Of a stretch of 64,000 nt of DNA, positions 35,221 through 43,658 are shown piece by piece. Location of the stretch: the NCBI GenBank assembly GCA_945923775.1, contig CAMELR010000002.1:69837-133836 (forward strand). Reading direction: 5' to 3'. The position numbers were made by a program, and so were the translations under genes. Numbering within the stretch: position 1 is the first letter of the stretch; each line of letters starts with the position of its first letter. The notes under the pieces are model-generated. The model was not told the origin of the DNA. It searched no databases and saw only the letters and a program-made list of their open reading frames with translations. This stretch comes from an uncultured Clostridia bacterium. GTDB lineage: Bacteria; Bacillota; Clostridia; Oscillospirales; Ruminococcaceae.

Positions 35221-35580
35221 ATGGTTAAAATTATCGACAAGAACAAGAGCAGAATCCGCCGTCACAAGCGTGTTCGTTCTAAGATCACCGGTACCGCAGA
35301 GTGCCCGCGTCTTAACGTTTTCCGTTCTTCTCAGCACATTTACGCTCAGGTCATTGACGACGTAAAGGGCGTTACACTTGCAGCTGCTTCTTCCACCGAG
35401 AAGGGCTTCGAGGGCTTCGGCGGCAATGTTGAGGCTGCTAAGAAGGTTGGCCAGATGATCGCCGAGAAGGCTAAGGCTGCTGGTATCACCGATGTCGTTT
35501 TCGACAGAGGCGGTTATGTATACCACGGCAGAGTTGCCGCTCTCGCTGAAGGCGCAAGAGAAGGCGGACTTAATTTCTAA
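35221..35580 (+). CDS. rplR: 50S ribosomal protein L18 (119 aa)
   Basis: L18 joins 5S rRNA to the 50S subunit. [20 protein letters not shown], then [20 protein letters not shown] and [20 protein letters not shown] identify it. CGAAAGGACTGAAAATAA precedes the start. Confidence 0.98.
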   Translation: MVKIIDKNKSRIRRHKRVRSKITGTAECPRLNVFRSSQHIYAQVIDDVKGVTLAAASSTEKGFEGFGGNVEAAKKVGQMIAEKAKAAGITDVVFDRGGYVYHGRVAALAEGAREGGLNF

Positions 35581-35597
35581 TAAGGAGGGACACAGAC

Positions 35598-36098
35598 TTG
35601 GCACTTTTAGACGCAAACAATTACGAGCTCAACGAGAAAGTTGTTGCTATAAACCGCGTTTCCAAGACCGTTAAGGGCGGACGTATCATGAAGTTCTCCG
35701 CTCTGGTAGTTGTCGGCGACGGCAACGGCGTTGTAGGCTTCGGCATGGGCAAATCCAACGAAGTTCCGGACGCTATCCGCAAGGGTCTCGAGGACGCTAA
35801 GAAGAATCTTCACAAGATCGCCCTCAAGGGAACCACAATTCCCCACGAGGTTACTGGTAAGTTCGGTGCAGGCGCAGTTCTGATGCGTCCGGCTCCCGAG
35901 GGTACCGGCGTTATCGCAGGCGGCCCTGTTCGTGCAGTCATCGAGATGGCAGGCATCAAGAACATCCGTACAAAGTCCCTGCGTTCCAACAACCCCTGCA
36001 ACGTTGTTCGCGCAACAATGGAGGGTCTGACTTCGCTCAGAACCGCAGAGGAAGTTGCTGCTCTCAGAGGCAAGACCGTTAAGGAAATTGTAGGCTAA
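35598..36098 (+). CDS. rpsE: 30S ribosomal protein S5 (166 aa)
   Basis: S5 takes part in decoding accuracy and mRNA unwinding. [20 protein letters not shown], then [20 protein letters not shown] and [20 protein letters not shown] match. It starts at TTG 35598, placed 8 bases after AGGAGGG; no ATG lies nearby in frame. TTG starts are rare in the operon (see also infA). Confidence 0.97.
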   Translation: MALLDANNYELNEKVVAINRVSKTVKGGRIMKFSALVVVGDGNGVVGFGMGKSNEVPDAIRKGLEDAKKNLHKIALKGTTIPHEVTGKFGAGAVLMRPAPEGTGVIAGGPVRAVIEMAGIKNIRTKSLRSNNPCNVVRATMEGLTSLRTAEEVAALRGKTVKEIVG

Positions 36099-36120
36099 GC
36101 AGTACGAAAGGAAGAATAAC

Positions 36121-36297
36121 ATGGCTCTTAAAATCACACTTGTACGCTCTTTAAACAGCTGCAAGAAGAATCAGATCGCCACTGCGTATTCCCTTGGACT
36201 GCGCAAGATCAATTCTGAGACTACCCAGCCTGACAACGAGGCTACTAAGGGTAAAATCAAGACTATCGCTCACCTTGTAAAGGTTGAAGAGGTTTGA
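36121..36297 (+). CDS. rpmD: 50S ribosomal protein L30 (58 aa)
   Basis: The bacterial short form: MALKITLVRSLNSCKKNQIA, then TAYSLGLRKINSETTQPDN and the closing HLVKVEEV. Position between rpsE and rplO is canonical. GAAAGGAAGAATAAC precedes ATG 36121. Its stop TGA is at 36295-36297. Confidence 0.97.
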   Translation: MALKITLVRSLNSCKKNQIATAYSLGLRKINSETTQPDNEATKGKIKTIAHLVKVEEV

Positions 36298-36382
36298 TTT
36301 CAACGGGACGCCCGGTTCGCGCCGGGAGGTTCCCACAAATTCTAATTACACTTAATCCACATTTACTAGGGGGTGCAAAGTT

Positions 36383-36826
36383 ATGAAGCTTTACGAATTA
36401 CAGCCCGCTGAAGGCTCTGTAAAGGACGTTAAGCGTATCGGCCGTGGTCATGGTTCCGGCAACGGCAAGACAGCCGGCAAGGGACACAAGGGTCAGAAGG
36501 CTCGTTCCGGCGGTTCTATCAGACCTGGCTTTGAAGGCGGTCAGATGCCTCTCCAGAGAAGAATTCCTAAGAGAGGTTTCCACAACATCTTTGCGGTTGA
36601 GTATGCAACTGTAAACGTATCCGACCTGGAGGCACGTTTTGAGAACGGTGCCGTTGTTGACGCTGCTGCTCTTGTTGAGAGCGGTGCGATCAAGAACGCT
36701 AAGGACGGTATCAAGATCCTGGGCAACGGCGAACTCACAAAGAGCCTTACTGTTAAGGCAGCTAAGTTCACCGCTGGCGCACAGGAAAAAATTGAAAAGG
36801 CAGGCGGAAAGGCTGAGGTGATCTAA
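36383..36826 (+). CDS. rplO: 50S ribosomal protein L15 (147 aa)
   Basis: L15 has an extended N-terminal tail that enters 23S r[23 protein letters not shown], then [20 protein letters not shown] identify it. AGGGGGTGCAAAGTT precedes the start. It ends in TAATG shared with secY. Confidence 0.98.
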   Translation: MKLYELQPAEGSVKDVKRIGRGHGSGNGKTAGKGHKGQKARSGGSIRPGFEGGQMPLQRRIPKRGFHNIFAVEYATVNVSDLEARFENGAVVDAAALVESGAIKNAKDGIKILGNGELTKSLTVKAAKFTAGAQEKIEKAGGKAEVI

Positions 36827-38166
36827 TGTTTCAGGTCTTTCGTAATGCGTGGATGGACACGCAGCTGCGTAAAAAGATTTTGTACACACTGTTCATCATC
36901 GTCCTGTTCCGTTTAGGCTCCAACATTTTCGTTCCCTTCCTTGACAACTCCGCTATCAGCACAATGATGGGCGGTGCGTCGCTGCTGAATTACCTCGATG
37001 TAATGACCGGTGGCTCGCTCGGAAAGGGTACTCTGCTGGCAATGTCGATCACGCCTTATATCAATGCGTCGATCATTATCCAGCTTCTTGCTGTCGCTAT
37101 CCCTCCTTTGGAAAAGCTCCAGAAAGAGGGAGAGGAAGGCAGAAAGAAACTCAATACGATCACCAAGTTTACGTCGCTTGCGCTGGCTATACTCCAGGCT
37201 ATCGCGTTCTACTTCACGCTGAGAAACGGTTACACCGATTCCAACGGAGTTCACACTGCGATCCTCAAGTACGGCGATATCCGTGAAGCGAACCCCGACA
37301 TGTTCGCAGTCGTTCTTTCCGCGATCGTTATCGTTGCCTGCTTCGTTGCGGGTGCGTCAATGATCATCTGGCTGGGCGACCGAATCAATGAAAAGGGTAT
37401 CGGCAACGGTATCTCGATGATACTTTTCGCAGGTATCGTCTCTGGTCTCCCCAAGGCAGTAACATACTTCGTATCGCTCTGCAAGGAGAACCTCGCAAAC
37501 ATCGGCTTCGTTCTGCTCGCTATTGTGATCTTCATTGCAATGGTATGGTTCGTTATCATGATGACCAATGCAGAGCGCAGAATCCCGGTTCAGTATGCTA
37601 AGCGCGTAGTTGGCAGAAAGATGTACGGCGGTCAGTCGACACACATTCCGATCAAGGTTGCGATGTCCGGCGTTATGCCTATCATCTTTGCAATGTCGCT
37701 GATGAGCCTCCCCCAGACTATCCTGTTCTTCTTCGGAATCAACGGAACAGGCGACACCTTCTGGGACGGCTTCGTAAGACTGTTCAGCCAGAGCAGTCCG
37801 CTGTATGCAGTGATCTACTTCCTGCTCATCATCGCATTCAACTATTTCTATGTTTCCATTCAGTACAATCCTGTTGAGATCGCAAACAACCTGAAGAAGA
37901 ACAACGGTGCTATCCCTGGTTACAGACCGGGCAAGCCCACTTCTGACTTCATCTATAACTCTCTCAACAAGATCACACTGATCGGCGCGATATTCCTCGG
38001 AATCGTCGCTATATTCCCGATCATTCTGGCGCTCTGCGTACCCTCGCTTCAGGGTATCAGCATCGGCGGCACAACGATCCTCATCGTTGTCGGCGTTGCA
38101 CTTGAGACCGTAAGATCTCTCGAGAGCCAGATCATGATGCGTCATCACCCCGGCTTCCTTGATTAA
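36826..38166 (+). CDS. secY: Preprotein translocase subunit SecY (446 aa)
   Basis: The protein-conducting channel of the Sec system, in the cytoplasmic membrane with SecE and SecG. Ten membrane segments are predicted by eye. The marks are PYINASIIIQLLAVAIPPLE, then the GNGISMILFAGIVSGLP segment and RRIPVQYAKRVVGRKMYGGQ. It starts one base into the rplO stop codon. A strong G+C hairpin (38173-38207) follows the stop. Confidence 0.98.
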   Translation: MFQVFRNAWMDTQLRKKILYTLFIIVLFRLGSNIFVPFLDNSAISTMMGGASLLNYLDVMTGGSLGKGTLLAMSITPYINASIIIQLLAVAIPPLEKLQKEGEEGRKKLNTITKFTSLALAILQAIAFYFTLRNGYTDSNGVHTAILKYGDIREANPDMFAVVLSAIVIVACFVAGASMIIWLGDRINEKGIGNGISMILFAGIVSGLPKAVTYFVSLCKENLANIGFVLLAIVIFIAMVWFVIMMTNAERRIPVQYAKRVVGRKMYGGQSTHIPIKVAMSGVMPIIFAMSLMSLPQTILFFFGINGTGDTFWDGFVRLFSQSSPLYAVIYFLLIIAFNYFYVSIQYNPVEIANNLKKNNGAIPGYRPGKPTSDFIYNSLNKITLIGAIFLGIVAIFPIILALCVPSLQGISIGGTTILIVVGVALETVRSLESQIMMRHHPGFLD

Positions 38167-38172
38167 AAAAGT

Positions 38173-38207
38173 CCCCACGCCTGCCGGACTTCCGGCGGGC
38201 TGAGGGG
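38173..38207 (+). terminator. Hairpin between secY and adk, probable attenuator
   Basis: CCCC...GGGG encloses GCCTGCCGGA pairing with TCCGGCGGGC, a stem of about 14 pairs. Only a TTT run follows, so partial termination within the operon is likelier than a full stop. Confidence 0.5.
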
Positions 38208-38244
38208 TTTCTTCCAGACGACACATTGCGAATAGGAGAACACC

Positions 38245-38877
38245 ATGAATCTGATTTTTTTAGGCGCTCCGGGCGCAGGTAAGGGTACCCAGGCTGAGGT
38301 AGTCTGCAAAGAGCTGAATATCCCGGCTATCTCCACTGGCAATATGCTCCGCGAGGCGGTCAAGAACGGCACTCCCGCTGGTCTTGCTGCTAAGGCGTAT
38401 ATGGACAGAGGCGACCTCGTTCCTGACGAAGTTGTAATCGGTATCCTCAAGGACAGGATCGCAGAGGACGACGCAAAGAACGGCTTCATTCTCGACGGCT
38501 TCCCCAGAACTGTTGCACAGGCTGAGGCGCTCGAGAAGATGGGCGTGAACATCGACAAGGTTGTTGAGATCCACGTTCCTGACGAGGCTATCACAGCAAG
38601 AATGTCCGGCAGACGCGTTTGCGAGGGCTGCGGAAATTCTTATCACATTCAGTACAAGCCCACTAAGGTGGAGGGCATCTGCGACGCTTGCGGCGCAAAG
38701 GTCGTTCAGAGAGTTGACGACAAGCCCGAGACTGTAATCAGCCGTCTCAAGACATATCACGAGAAGACAGCTCCCCTCAAGGATTTCTATGCTGCGAAGG
38801 GCAAGCTCGTGACCGTCGAGGGTCAGGACGAGATCTCCGAGACCTCCAAGCTGACTCTGGCTGCTATAAAGGGCTGA
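38245..38877 (+). CDS. adk: Adenylate kinase, zinc lid type (210 aa)
   Basis: Interconverts AMP+ATP and two ADP. The P-loop GAPGAGKGTQAE, the GFPRTVAQAEAL motif and a four-cysteine zinc lid (CEGCGNSYH and CDACG) are present, as in Gram-positive adenylate kinases. AATAGGAGAACACC precedes the start. Its place between secY and map is conserved across Bacillota. Confidence 0.98.
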   Translation: MNLIFLGAPGAGKGTQAEVVCKELNIPAISTGNMLREAVKNGTPAGLAAKAYMDRGDLVPDEVVIGILKDRIAEDDAKNGFILDGFPRTVAQAEALEKMGVNIDKVVEIHVPDEAITARMSGRRVCEGCGNSYHIQYKPTKVEGICDACGAKVVQRVDDKPETVISRLKTYHEKTAPLKDFYAAKGKLVTVEGQDEISETSKLTLAAIKG

Positions 38878-38901
38878 TCTAAAAGAAAAGCGTGACTATA
38901 A

Positions 38902-39657
38902 ATGATTACAATTAAAAATCCAACAGAGCTTAAAGCTATGCTCAAAGCCGGTGAGCTCGCCGCCCAGGCGCTCGAACTCGCAGGCAGGAACGCTGTTCCA
39001 GGCATCTCAACATGGGAACTGGACAGGATCGTCAACGATTACGTTGTATCTCATGGCGGCTCATCGCCGTGCAAGGGCTATTGCGGATTTCCGGGGCATA
39101 ACTGCTTCTCTATAAACGAGCAGCTGATCCACGGTATCCCCTCCAAGAAGGTTATCCTTCACGAGGGCGATATAATTTCCTGTGATATCGTTGCTGAACT
39201 CAACGGTTTCATGGGCGACAACACCAAGACCTTCAGGGTAGGAAAGGTTTCAGACGAAGCTGACAGACTGCTGAAAGTCACCGAGGAAGCAATGTTCAAG
39301 GGCATTGAACAGGCGGTGGCAGGAAACAGGATCGGCGATATCTCGAATGCTATCCAGACCCACGTTGAAGCCAACGGGTACGCGGTTTGCCGTAAGTATA
39401 TAGGTCACGGGATCGGGCGTGAGATGCACGAGGATCCGGAGGTTCCGAATTTCGGACGTGCCGGAAGAGGTCCGAGGCTGTGCCAGGGAATGACGATCGC
39501 CATCGAACCGATGGTGAATACAAACTCCCCTGACAACATCACCCTCAAGGACGGCTGGACGGTAGTCACTACCGACGGCAGCCTCTCAGCTCACTTCGAA
39601 AATACTGTTGCCATCACAGACGGTGCGCCGATAATTCTCACGCAGCCGGAACACTGA
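38902..39657 (+). CDS. map: Methionine aminopeptidase, type I (251 aa)
   Basis: Removes the initiator Met from nascent chains in the cytosol. The metal ligands occur in DIVAELNGFMGDNTKTF (Asp pair), GHGIGREMHEDPEVPNFG (His) and TIAIEPMVN, HFENTVAI (Glu). Short type Ia form without an N-terminal zinc domain. The ribosome binding site (AAAAGAAAAGCG) is weak compared with its neighbours. Confidence 0.98.
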   Translation: MITIKNPTELKAMLKAGELAAQALELAGRNAVPGISTWELDRIVNDYVVSHGGSSPCKGYCGFPGHNCFSINEQLIHGIPSKKVILHEGDIISCDIVAELNGFMGDNTKTFRVGKVSDEADRLLKVTEEAMFKGIEQAVAGNRIGDISNAIQTHVEANGYAVCRKYIGHGIGREMHEDPEVPNFGRAGRGPRLCQGMTIAIEPMVNTNSPDNITLKDGWTVVTTDGSLSAHFENTVAITDGAPIILTQPEH

Positions 39658-39661
39658 TCAT

Positions 39662-39919
39662 ATGGATATAACAACAGGCATGGTAATAATCAGCGCCGCG
39701 GGGCACGACAAGGGACAGTGGTTCCTGGTCACCGGCGTTGACGGCAGGTACGCCTACCTGGCCGACGGCAAGGAGCGGAAGCTCGAAGCCCCGAAAAAGA
39801 AGAACCTGAAACATGTCCGTGCGACCGGTCAAGCGCTTTCCGCTGACGGTATGACGGATAAAAGGCTGAGGACCGCACTCCGCGGACTGAGCCGGAGCAT
39901 CGCCGAGGAGAGTGAATAG
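39662..39919 (+). CDS. KOW-domain RNA-binding protein (85 aa)
   Basis: A small protein always found between map and infA in Clostridia. It shows an L14e/KOW-like start ([20 protein letters not shown]) and a basic Lys stretch ([16 protein letters not shown]). Probably binds ribosomal RNA; no tested function is known to me. It ends in TAG one base before the infA start. Confidence 0.9.
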   Translation: MDITTGMVIISAAGHDKGQWFLVTGVDGRYAYLADGKERKLEAPKKKNLKHVRATGQALSADGMTDKRLRTALRGLSRSIAEESE

Positions 39920-39920
39920 C

Positions 39921-40139
39921 TTGTCTAAAGAAGATGTATTAGAAGTTGAGGGCGTTATTCTGGAAGCACTGCCCAACGCACAGTTCAAAGTAGAGCTTTC
40001 AAACGGTCATAAGATCTTAGCACACATCAGCGGCAAGCTGAGAATGAACTTCATTCGAATCCTGCCCGGTGACAAAGTGACCGTTGAAATGTCGCCTTAC
40101 GACCTGACCAAAGGCAGGATCACATGGCGTGCCAAGTGA
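39921..40139 (+). CDS. infA: Translation initiation factor IF-1 (72 aa)
   Basis: Binds the 30S A site with IF-2 and IF-3. [20 protein letters not shown], then [20 protein letters not shown] identify it. The best start is TTG 39921: GAGGAG lies 10 bases before it and the product is then exactly 72 residues, the IF-1 standard. The GTG at 39912 sits one base from the binding site and is too close. Confidence 0.97.
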   Translation: MSKEDVLEVEGVILEALPNAQFKVELSNGHKILAHISGKLRMNFIRILPGDKVTVEMSPYDLTKGRITWRAK

Positions 40140-40177
40140 TCCAGGCAGAGTAAACTATCCTAAAGGAGGGTATTTCA

Positions 40178-40291
40178 ATGAAAGTTAGACCTTCAGTAAA
40201 GCCTATTTGCGATAAGTGCAAGGTTATCAAGCGCAAGGGTAAAGTTATGGTTATCTGTGTTGAACCTAAGCACAAGCAGAGACAGGGCTGA
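40178..40291 (+). CDS. rpmJ: 50S ribosomal protein L36, zinc type (37 aa)
   Basis: [20 protein letters not shown] with Cys11, Cys14, Cys27 and His32 as zinc ligands, ending KHKQRQG. AAAGGAGGGTATTTCA precedes ATG 40178. Canonical place between infA and rpsM. Confidence 0.98.
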   Translation: MKVRPSVKPICDKCKVIKRKGKVMVICVEPKHKQRQG

Positions 40292-40326
40292 TAAGTTCTG
40301 AATTCCATTCAAGAGGAGGAAAAAGT

Positions 40327-40695
40327 ATGGCAAGAATTGCTGGCGTAGACCTGCCCAAGGAAAAGCGCGTAGAGATCGGTCTTACCTATGTTTACGGCAT
40401 CGGCAGAAAGTCTGCAAATGATATCCTGGCTAAGGCCGGCGTAAATCCTGACACCCGCGTCAAGGATCTTACCGACGAGGAAGAAGCCAAGATCCGTGAA
40501 GTTATCGACCACGGATATCTCGTAGAGGGTGACCTCAGAAGAACTGTTGCACTCAACATCAAGCGCCTCGTTGAGATCAACTGCTTCCGCGGAACCCGTC
40601 ATCGCAAGGGTCTTCCCTGCCGCGGTCAGAGAACCAAGACCAACGCTAGAACTCGCAAGGGTCCGAAGAAGACTATTGCTAACAAGAAGAAGTAA
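40327..40695 (+). CDS. rpsM: 30S ribosomal protein S13 (122 aa)
   Basis: S13 forms the intersubunit bridge in the 30S head. [20 protein letters not shown], then the C-terminal [20 protein letters not shown] are diagnostic. AAGAGGAGGAAAAAGT precedes the start. Confidence 0.98.
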   Translation: MARIAGVDLPKEKRVEIGLTYVYGIGRKSANDILAKAGVNPDTRVKDLTDEEEAKIREVIDHGYLVEGDLRRTVALNIKRLVEINCFRGTRHRKGLPCRGQRTKTNARTRKGPKKTIANKKK

Positions 40696-40716
40696 TCACA
40701 GAAAGGTGGTATAATA

Positions 40717-41118
40717 ATGGCAGCAACCAAGGGCAAGCAGCAGGTTGTACGCAGACGTCGTGAGCGTAAGAACATCGAGAACGGTGCGGCTCATATCCAG
40801 TCTACATTCAACAACACAATCGTTACTATTACCGACCTTCAGGGCAACGCTCTTTCATGGGCAAGCGCCGGCGGACTGGGCTTCAGAGGCTCCAGAAAGT
40901 CCACACCGTTCGCAGCTCAGACAGCAGCAGATGTTGCAGCTAAGGCAGCTATGGAGCACGGTCTCAAGACTGTTGAGGTTTTCGTTAAGGGCCCCGGCGC
41001 AGGTCGTGAGGCAGCTATCAGAGCTCTCCAGGCAGCAGGTCTTGAGGTTAAGCTCATCAAGGACGTAACTCCGATCCCCCACAACGGATGCCGTCCCCCC
41101 AAGAGAAGACGTGTTTGA
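40717..41118 (+). CDS. rpsK: 30S ribosomal protein S11 (133 aa)
   Basis: S11 lies on the 30S platform. [20 protein letters not shown], then [20 protein letters not shown] and [11 protein letters not shown] identify it. AGAAAGGTGGTATAATA precedes the start. Confidence 0.98.
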   Translation: MAATKGKQQVVRRRRERKNIENGAAHIQSTFNNTIVTITDLQGNALSWASAGGLGFRGSRKSTPFAAQTAADVAAKAAMEHGLKTVEVFVKGPGAGREAAIRALQAAGLEVKLIKDVTPIPHNGCRPPKRRRV

Positions 41119-41214
41119 TCACTGAACAGAACCGAGCTGTTCGTTTACTCGGCGTCGGCATAGCAGACTACCTGCAAAGCCGATATTACTATTGAATAAC
41201 GGAGGAAAATTACA

Positions 41215-41811
41215 ATGGCAGTTAATCGCGATCCGATTTTAAAGAGATGCAGAGCACTTGATCTCAGCCCCGCAGTTCTGGGCTATGACAAGAAGTCCAA
41301 CAGAAACCCCAACGGCAACAAGAGAAAGAAGGAATCTGAGTACGCTTCCCAGCTCAAGGAGAAGCAGAAGCTCAAGTTCATCTACGGCGTTCTCGAGAAG
41401 CAGTTCTACCACTACTATGAGCTGGCTACCAAGGAAGAGGGCATCGCCGGTGAGAACCTCCTGAAGCTCCTCGAGTCCAGACTCGACAACGTTGTTTTCA
41501 GAATGGGCATGGCTTGCACAAGACGCGAAGCTCGTCAGCTCGTTTCTCACGGTCATTTCTGTGTGAACGGCAAGAGAGTTGATATCCCCTCCTACAGAGT
41601 TAAGGTAGGCGACGTTATCTCCCTGCACGAGAACAGCAAGAAGAGCAAGAAGTTCGAGCAGATCGCCGAAGTTGCTGGCGGCAGAGTTACTCCCCTCTGG
41701 CTCGAAGTTAACAAGGAGGCAGGCACAGCTAAGGTACTCCGTGCTTTCCAGCGTGAGGAGCTTGACTACGATATCGCTGAACACTTAATTATCGAGCTGT
41801 ATTCTAAATAA
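41215..41811 (+). CDS. rpsD: 30S ribosomal protein S4, cysteine-free type (198 aa)
   Basis: S4 starts 16S rRNA assembly and in E. coli represses the alpha operon. The N-terminal zinc-binding cysteines are absent, giving the cysteine-free form. ESRLDNVVFRMGMACTRREA, then QLVSHGHFCVNGKRVDIPSY match. GGAGGAAAATTACA precedes the start. The 218-base gap to rpoA holds no gene that I can see, only A+T-rich sequence. Confidence 0.97.
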   Translation: MAVNRDPILKRCRALDLSPAVLGYDKKSNRNPNGNKRKKESEYASQLKEKQKLKFIYGVLEKQFYHYYELATKEEGIAGENLLKLLESRLDNVVFRMGMACTRREARQLVSHGHFCVNGKRVDIPSYRVKVGDVISLHENSKKSKKFEQIAEVAGGRVTPLWLEVNKEAGTAKVLRAFQREELDYDIAEHLIIELYSK

Positions 41812-42029
41812 TAGCATAGAAGCATACAGATATTTAGTGCAGTTATTTTTAATTCATAGTCTGCATCGGTTGATTAAGGCCGTAAACTGTGCCAATGCTA
41901 GGGATATGCTGATCAAACCAGGTTTTCCCGTTATAGCTGCGGCACGGGCAGAATGTGATTTAAAATTAACAGCGAATATGGCAATAAGCACAGGATAATT
42001 AACAGACGAGAACTTGTGGAGGGTACCAA

Positions 42030-42989
42030 ATGCTTGAAAAAATCGAAAAGCTCAATATCGAAACCTCAAAATTACGCTCAGACGGAACTTATGGAATGTT
42101 TGTTCTCGAACCCCTTCAGAGCGGATATGGCAACACACTCGGTAACAGCCTGAGAAGAGTTCTGCTCTCCTCCCTGCCCGGTGTTGCTGCTACTTCCGTG
42201 AAGATCGACGGCGTTCAGCACGAGTTTTCCACCGTTCCCGGCGTTAAAGAGGACGTTACTGAGCTGATCCTCAACATCAAGGGACTCAGAGCTAAAATGT
42301 ACGGCGAAGCGCCCAAGACCATCTACATCGAAGCAGAGGGCGAGGGCGAGGTTACAGCCGGCGATATCAAGACCGACTCCGAGGTTGAGATCCTCGACCC
42401 CGGTATGCACATCGCTACACTTAGTGCTGGCGCCAAGCTGTTCATGGATATCACGCTGGACAGAGGCAGAGGCTACGTTTCTGCTGAACTCAACAAAGAG
42501 CAGCTCCAGCCTGTTATTGGAGTAATCCCGATTGACAGTATCTATACTCCTGTCCTGAAGTGCAACTATACTGTTGAAAATACCCGTGTGGGTCAGAGGA
42601 CCGATTTCGAGAAGCTCATCATCGAGATCTGGACCGATGGCACTATCTCCGCAAAGGAAGCCGTTTCTTATGCGGCTAAGATACTCATAGAGCGCCTCAA
42701 GCTGTTCGCTGATCTCTCTGACGATTCCGAGCAGCCTGAGCTGATGGTTGAGAAGGAAGAGAACCGCAAGGATAAGCTCCTCGAAATGACTATCGAGGAA
42801 CTCGAGCTGTCCGTTCGTTCCTTCAACTGCCTCAAGCGCGCTGGTATTAACACAGTAGACGACCTGATCAACAAGTCCCCGGAGGACATGATGAAGGTCA
42901 GAAACCTGGGTAAGAAGTCATTCGATGAGGTCAAGGCTAAGCTTCAGTCTCTCGGATTCGACCTCGCACCCTCTGAAGAAAACAACTGA
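42030..42989 (+). CDS. rpoA: RNA polymerase alpha subunit (319 aa)
   Basis: The N-terminal domain dimerises and nucleates assembly; the C-terminal domain binds UP elements. [18 protein letters not shown] and the CTD motif LNIKGL...([16 protein letters not shown] then [18 protein letters not shown]) are present. GTGGAGGGTACCAA precedes the start. Normal length. Confidence 0.98.
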   Translation: MLEKIEKLNIETSKLRSDGTYGMFVLEPLQSGYGNTLGNSLRRVLLSSLPGVAATSVKIDGVQHEFSTVPGVKEDVTELILNIKGLRAKMYGEAPKTIYIEAEGEGEVTAGDIKTDSEVEILDPGMHIATLSAGAKLFMDITLDRGRGYVSAELNKEQLQPVIGVIPIDSIYTPVLKCNYTVENTRVGQRTDFEKLIIEIWTDGTISAKEAVSYAAKILIERLKLFADLSDDSEQPELMVEKEENRKDKLLEMTIEELELSVRSFNCLKRAGINTVDDLINKSPEDMMKVRNLGKKSFDEVKAKLQSLGFDLAPSEENN

Positions 42990-43043
42990 TAACGGCGGTC
43001 AATCCGCTGATAACTACATTCCTACTGAAAGGAGAATGGAAAT

Positions 43044-43385
43044 ATGCCGGGAACAAGAAAGCTGGGCAGACCCAGCGACCACAGAAAGGCAATGCTCAGA
43101 GGCATGGTTACATTCCTGCTGGAGAACGGTAAGATCGAGACCACCGTTACTCGTGCGAAGGAAGTTCGCGCAGAGGCAGAAAAGATGATCACACTTGGCA
43201 AGGTGAACACACTTCACACCAAGCGCCAGGTTCTTGCATACGTTACTAAGGAAGATGTCGCTAAGAAGGTATTCGACGAGATCGCTCCTAAGTACGCTGA
43301 CAAGAATGGTGGTTACACCAGAATCTACAAGATCGGTCCGCGCCGCGGCGACGCAGCAGAGATGGCTATCATCGAGCTGGTTTAA
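43044..43385 (+). CDS. rplQ: 50S ribosomal protein L17 (113 aa)
   Basis: Last gene of the superoperon. [20 protein letters not shown], then [20 protein letters not shown] and [20 protein letters not shown] identify it. GAAAGGAGAATGGAAAT precedes the start. A terminator follows at once. Confidence 0.98.
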   Translation: MPGTRKLGRPSDHRKAMLRGMVTFLLENGKIETTVTRAKEVRAEAEKMITLGKVNTLHTKRQVLAYVTKEDVAKKVFDEIAPKYADKNGGYTRIYKIGPRRGDAAEMAIIELV

Positions 43386-43401
43386 TTTTCGATCACACAC
43401 T

Positions 43402-43431
43402 TCCCTCTCCGATTCCGGGGAGGGATTTTTG
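43402..43431 (+). terminator. Terminator of the ribosomal superoperon
   Basis: TCCCTC (43402-43407) pairs with GAGGGA (43420-43425) and is extended inward by CC/GG pairs; TTTTTG follows. A second, weaker inverted repeat (ATCCTCGGG...CCGGGGAT) stands at about 43444-43466. The rest of the gap to 43610 is featureless. Confidence 0.88.
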
Positions 43432-43610
43432 TATTTAAGGAATATCCTCGGGTTGATACCGGGGATTCTCCATTTGAACTCCGGTTTGCCAGTGGCAATA
43501 TAAGCTCTAGATTGCACTCTGAGGAGCATATCGTTAAATCTAATATAAGAATACTGCCACAGCCAAACCATGGATCATAGGCTAAATCTGAGCGTAATTC
43601 GGAGAGAAGA

Positions 43611-43642
43611 TATAAAGAAAACCCCTGGGAAACTCCCAGGGG
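43611..43642 (-). terminator. Terminator of secDF
   Basis: CCCCTGGGA (43622-43630) pairs perfectly with TCCCAGGGG (43634-43642) over a 3-base loop. The minus strand continues GGTTTTCTTTAT. It lies 17 bases past the secDF stop. Confidence 0.92.
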
Positions 43643-43658
43643 TAATTCTGATTTACTA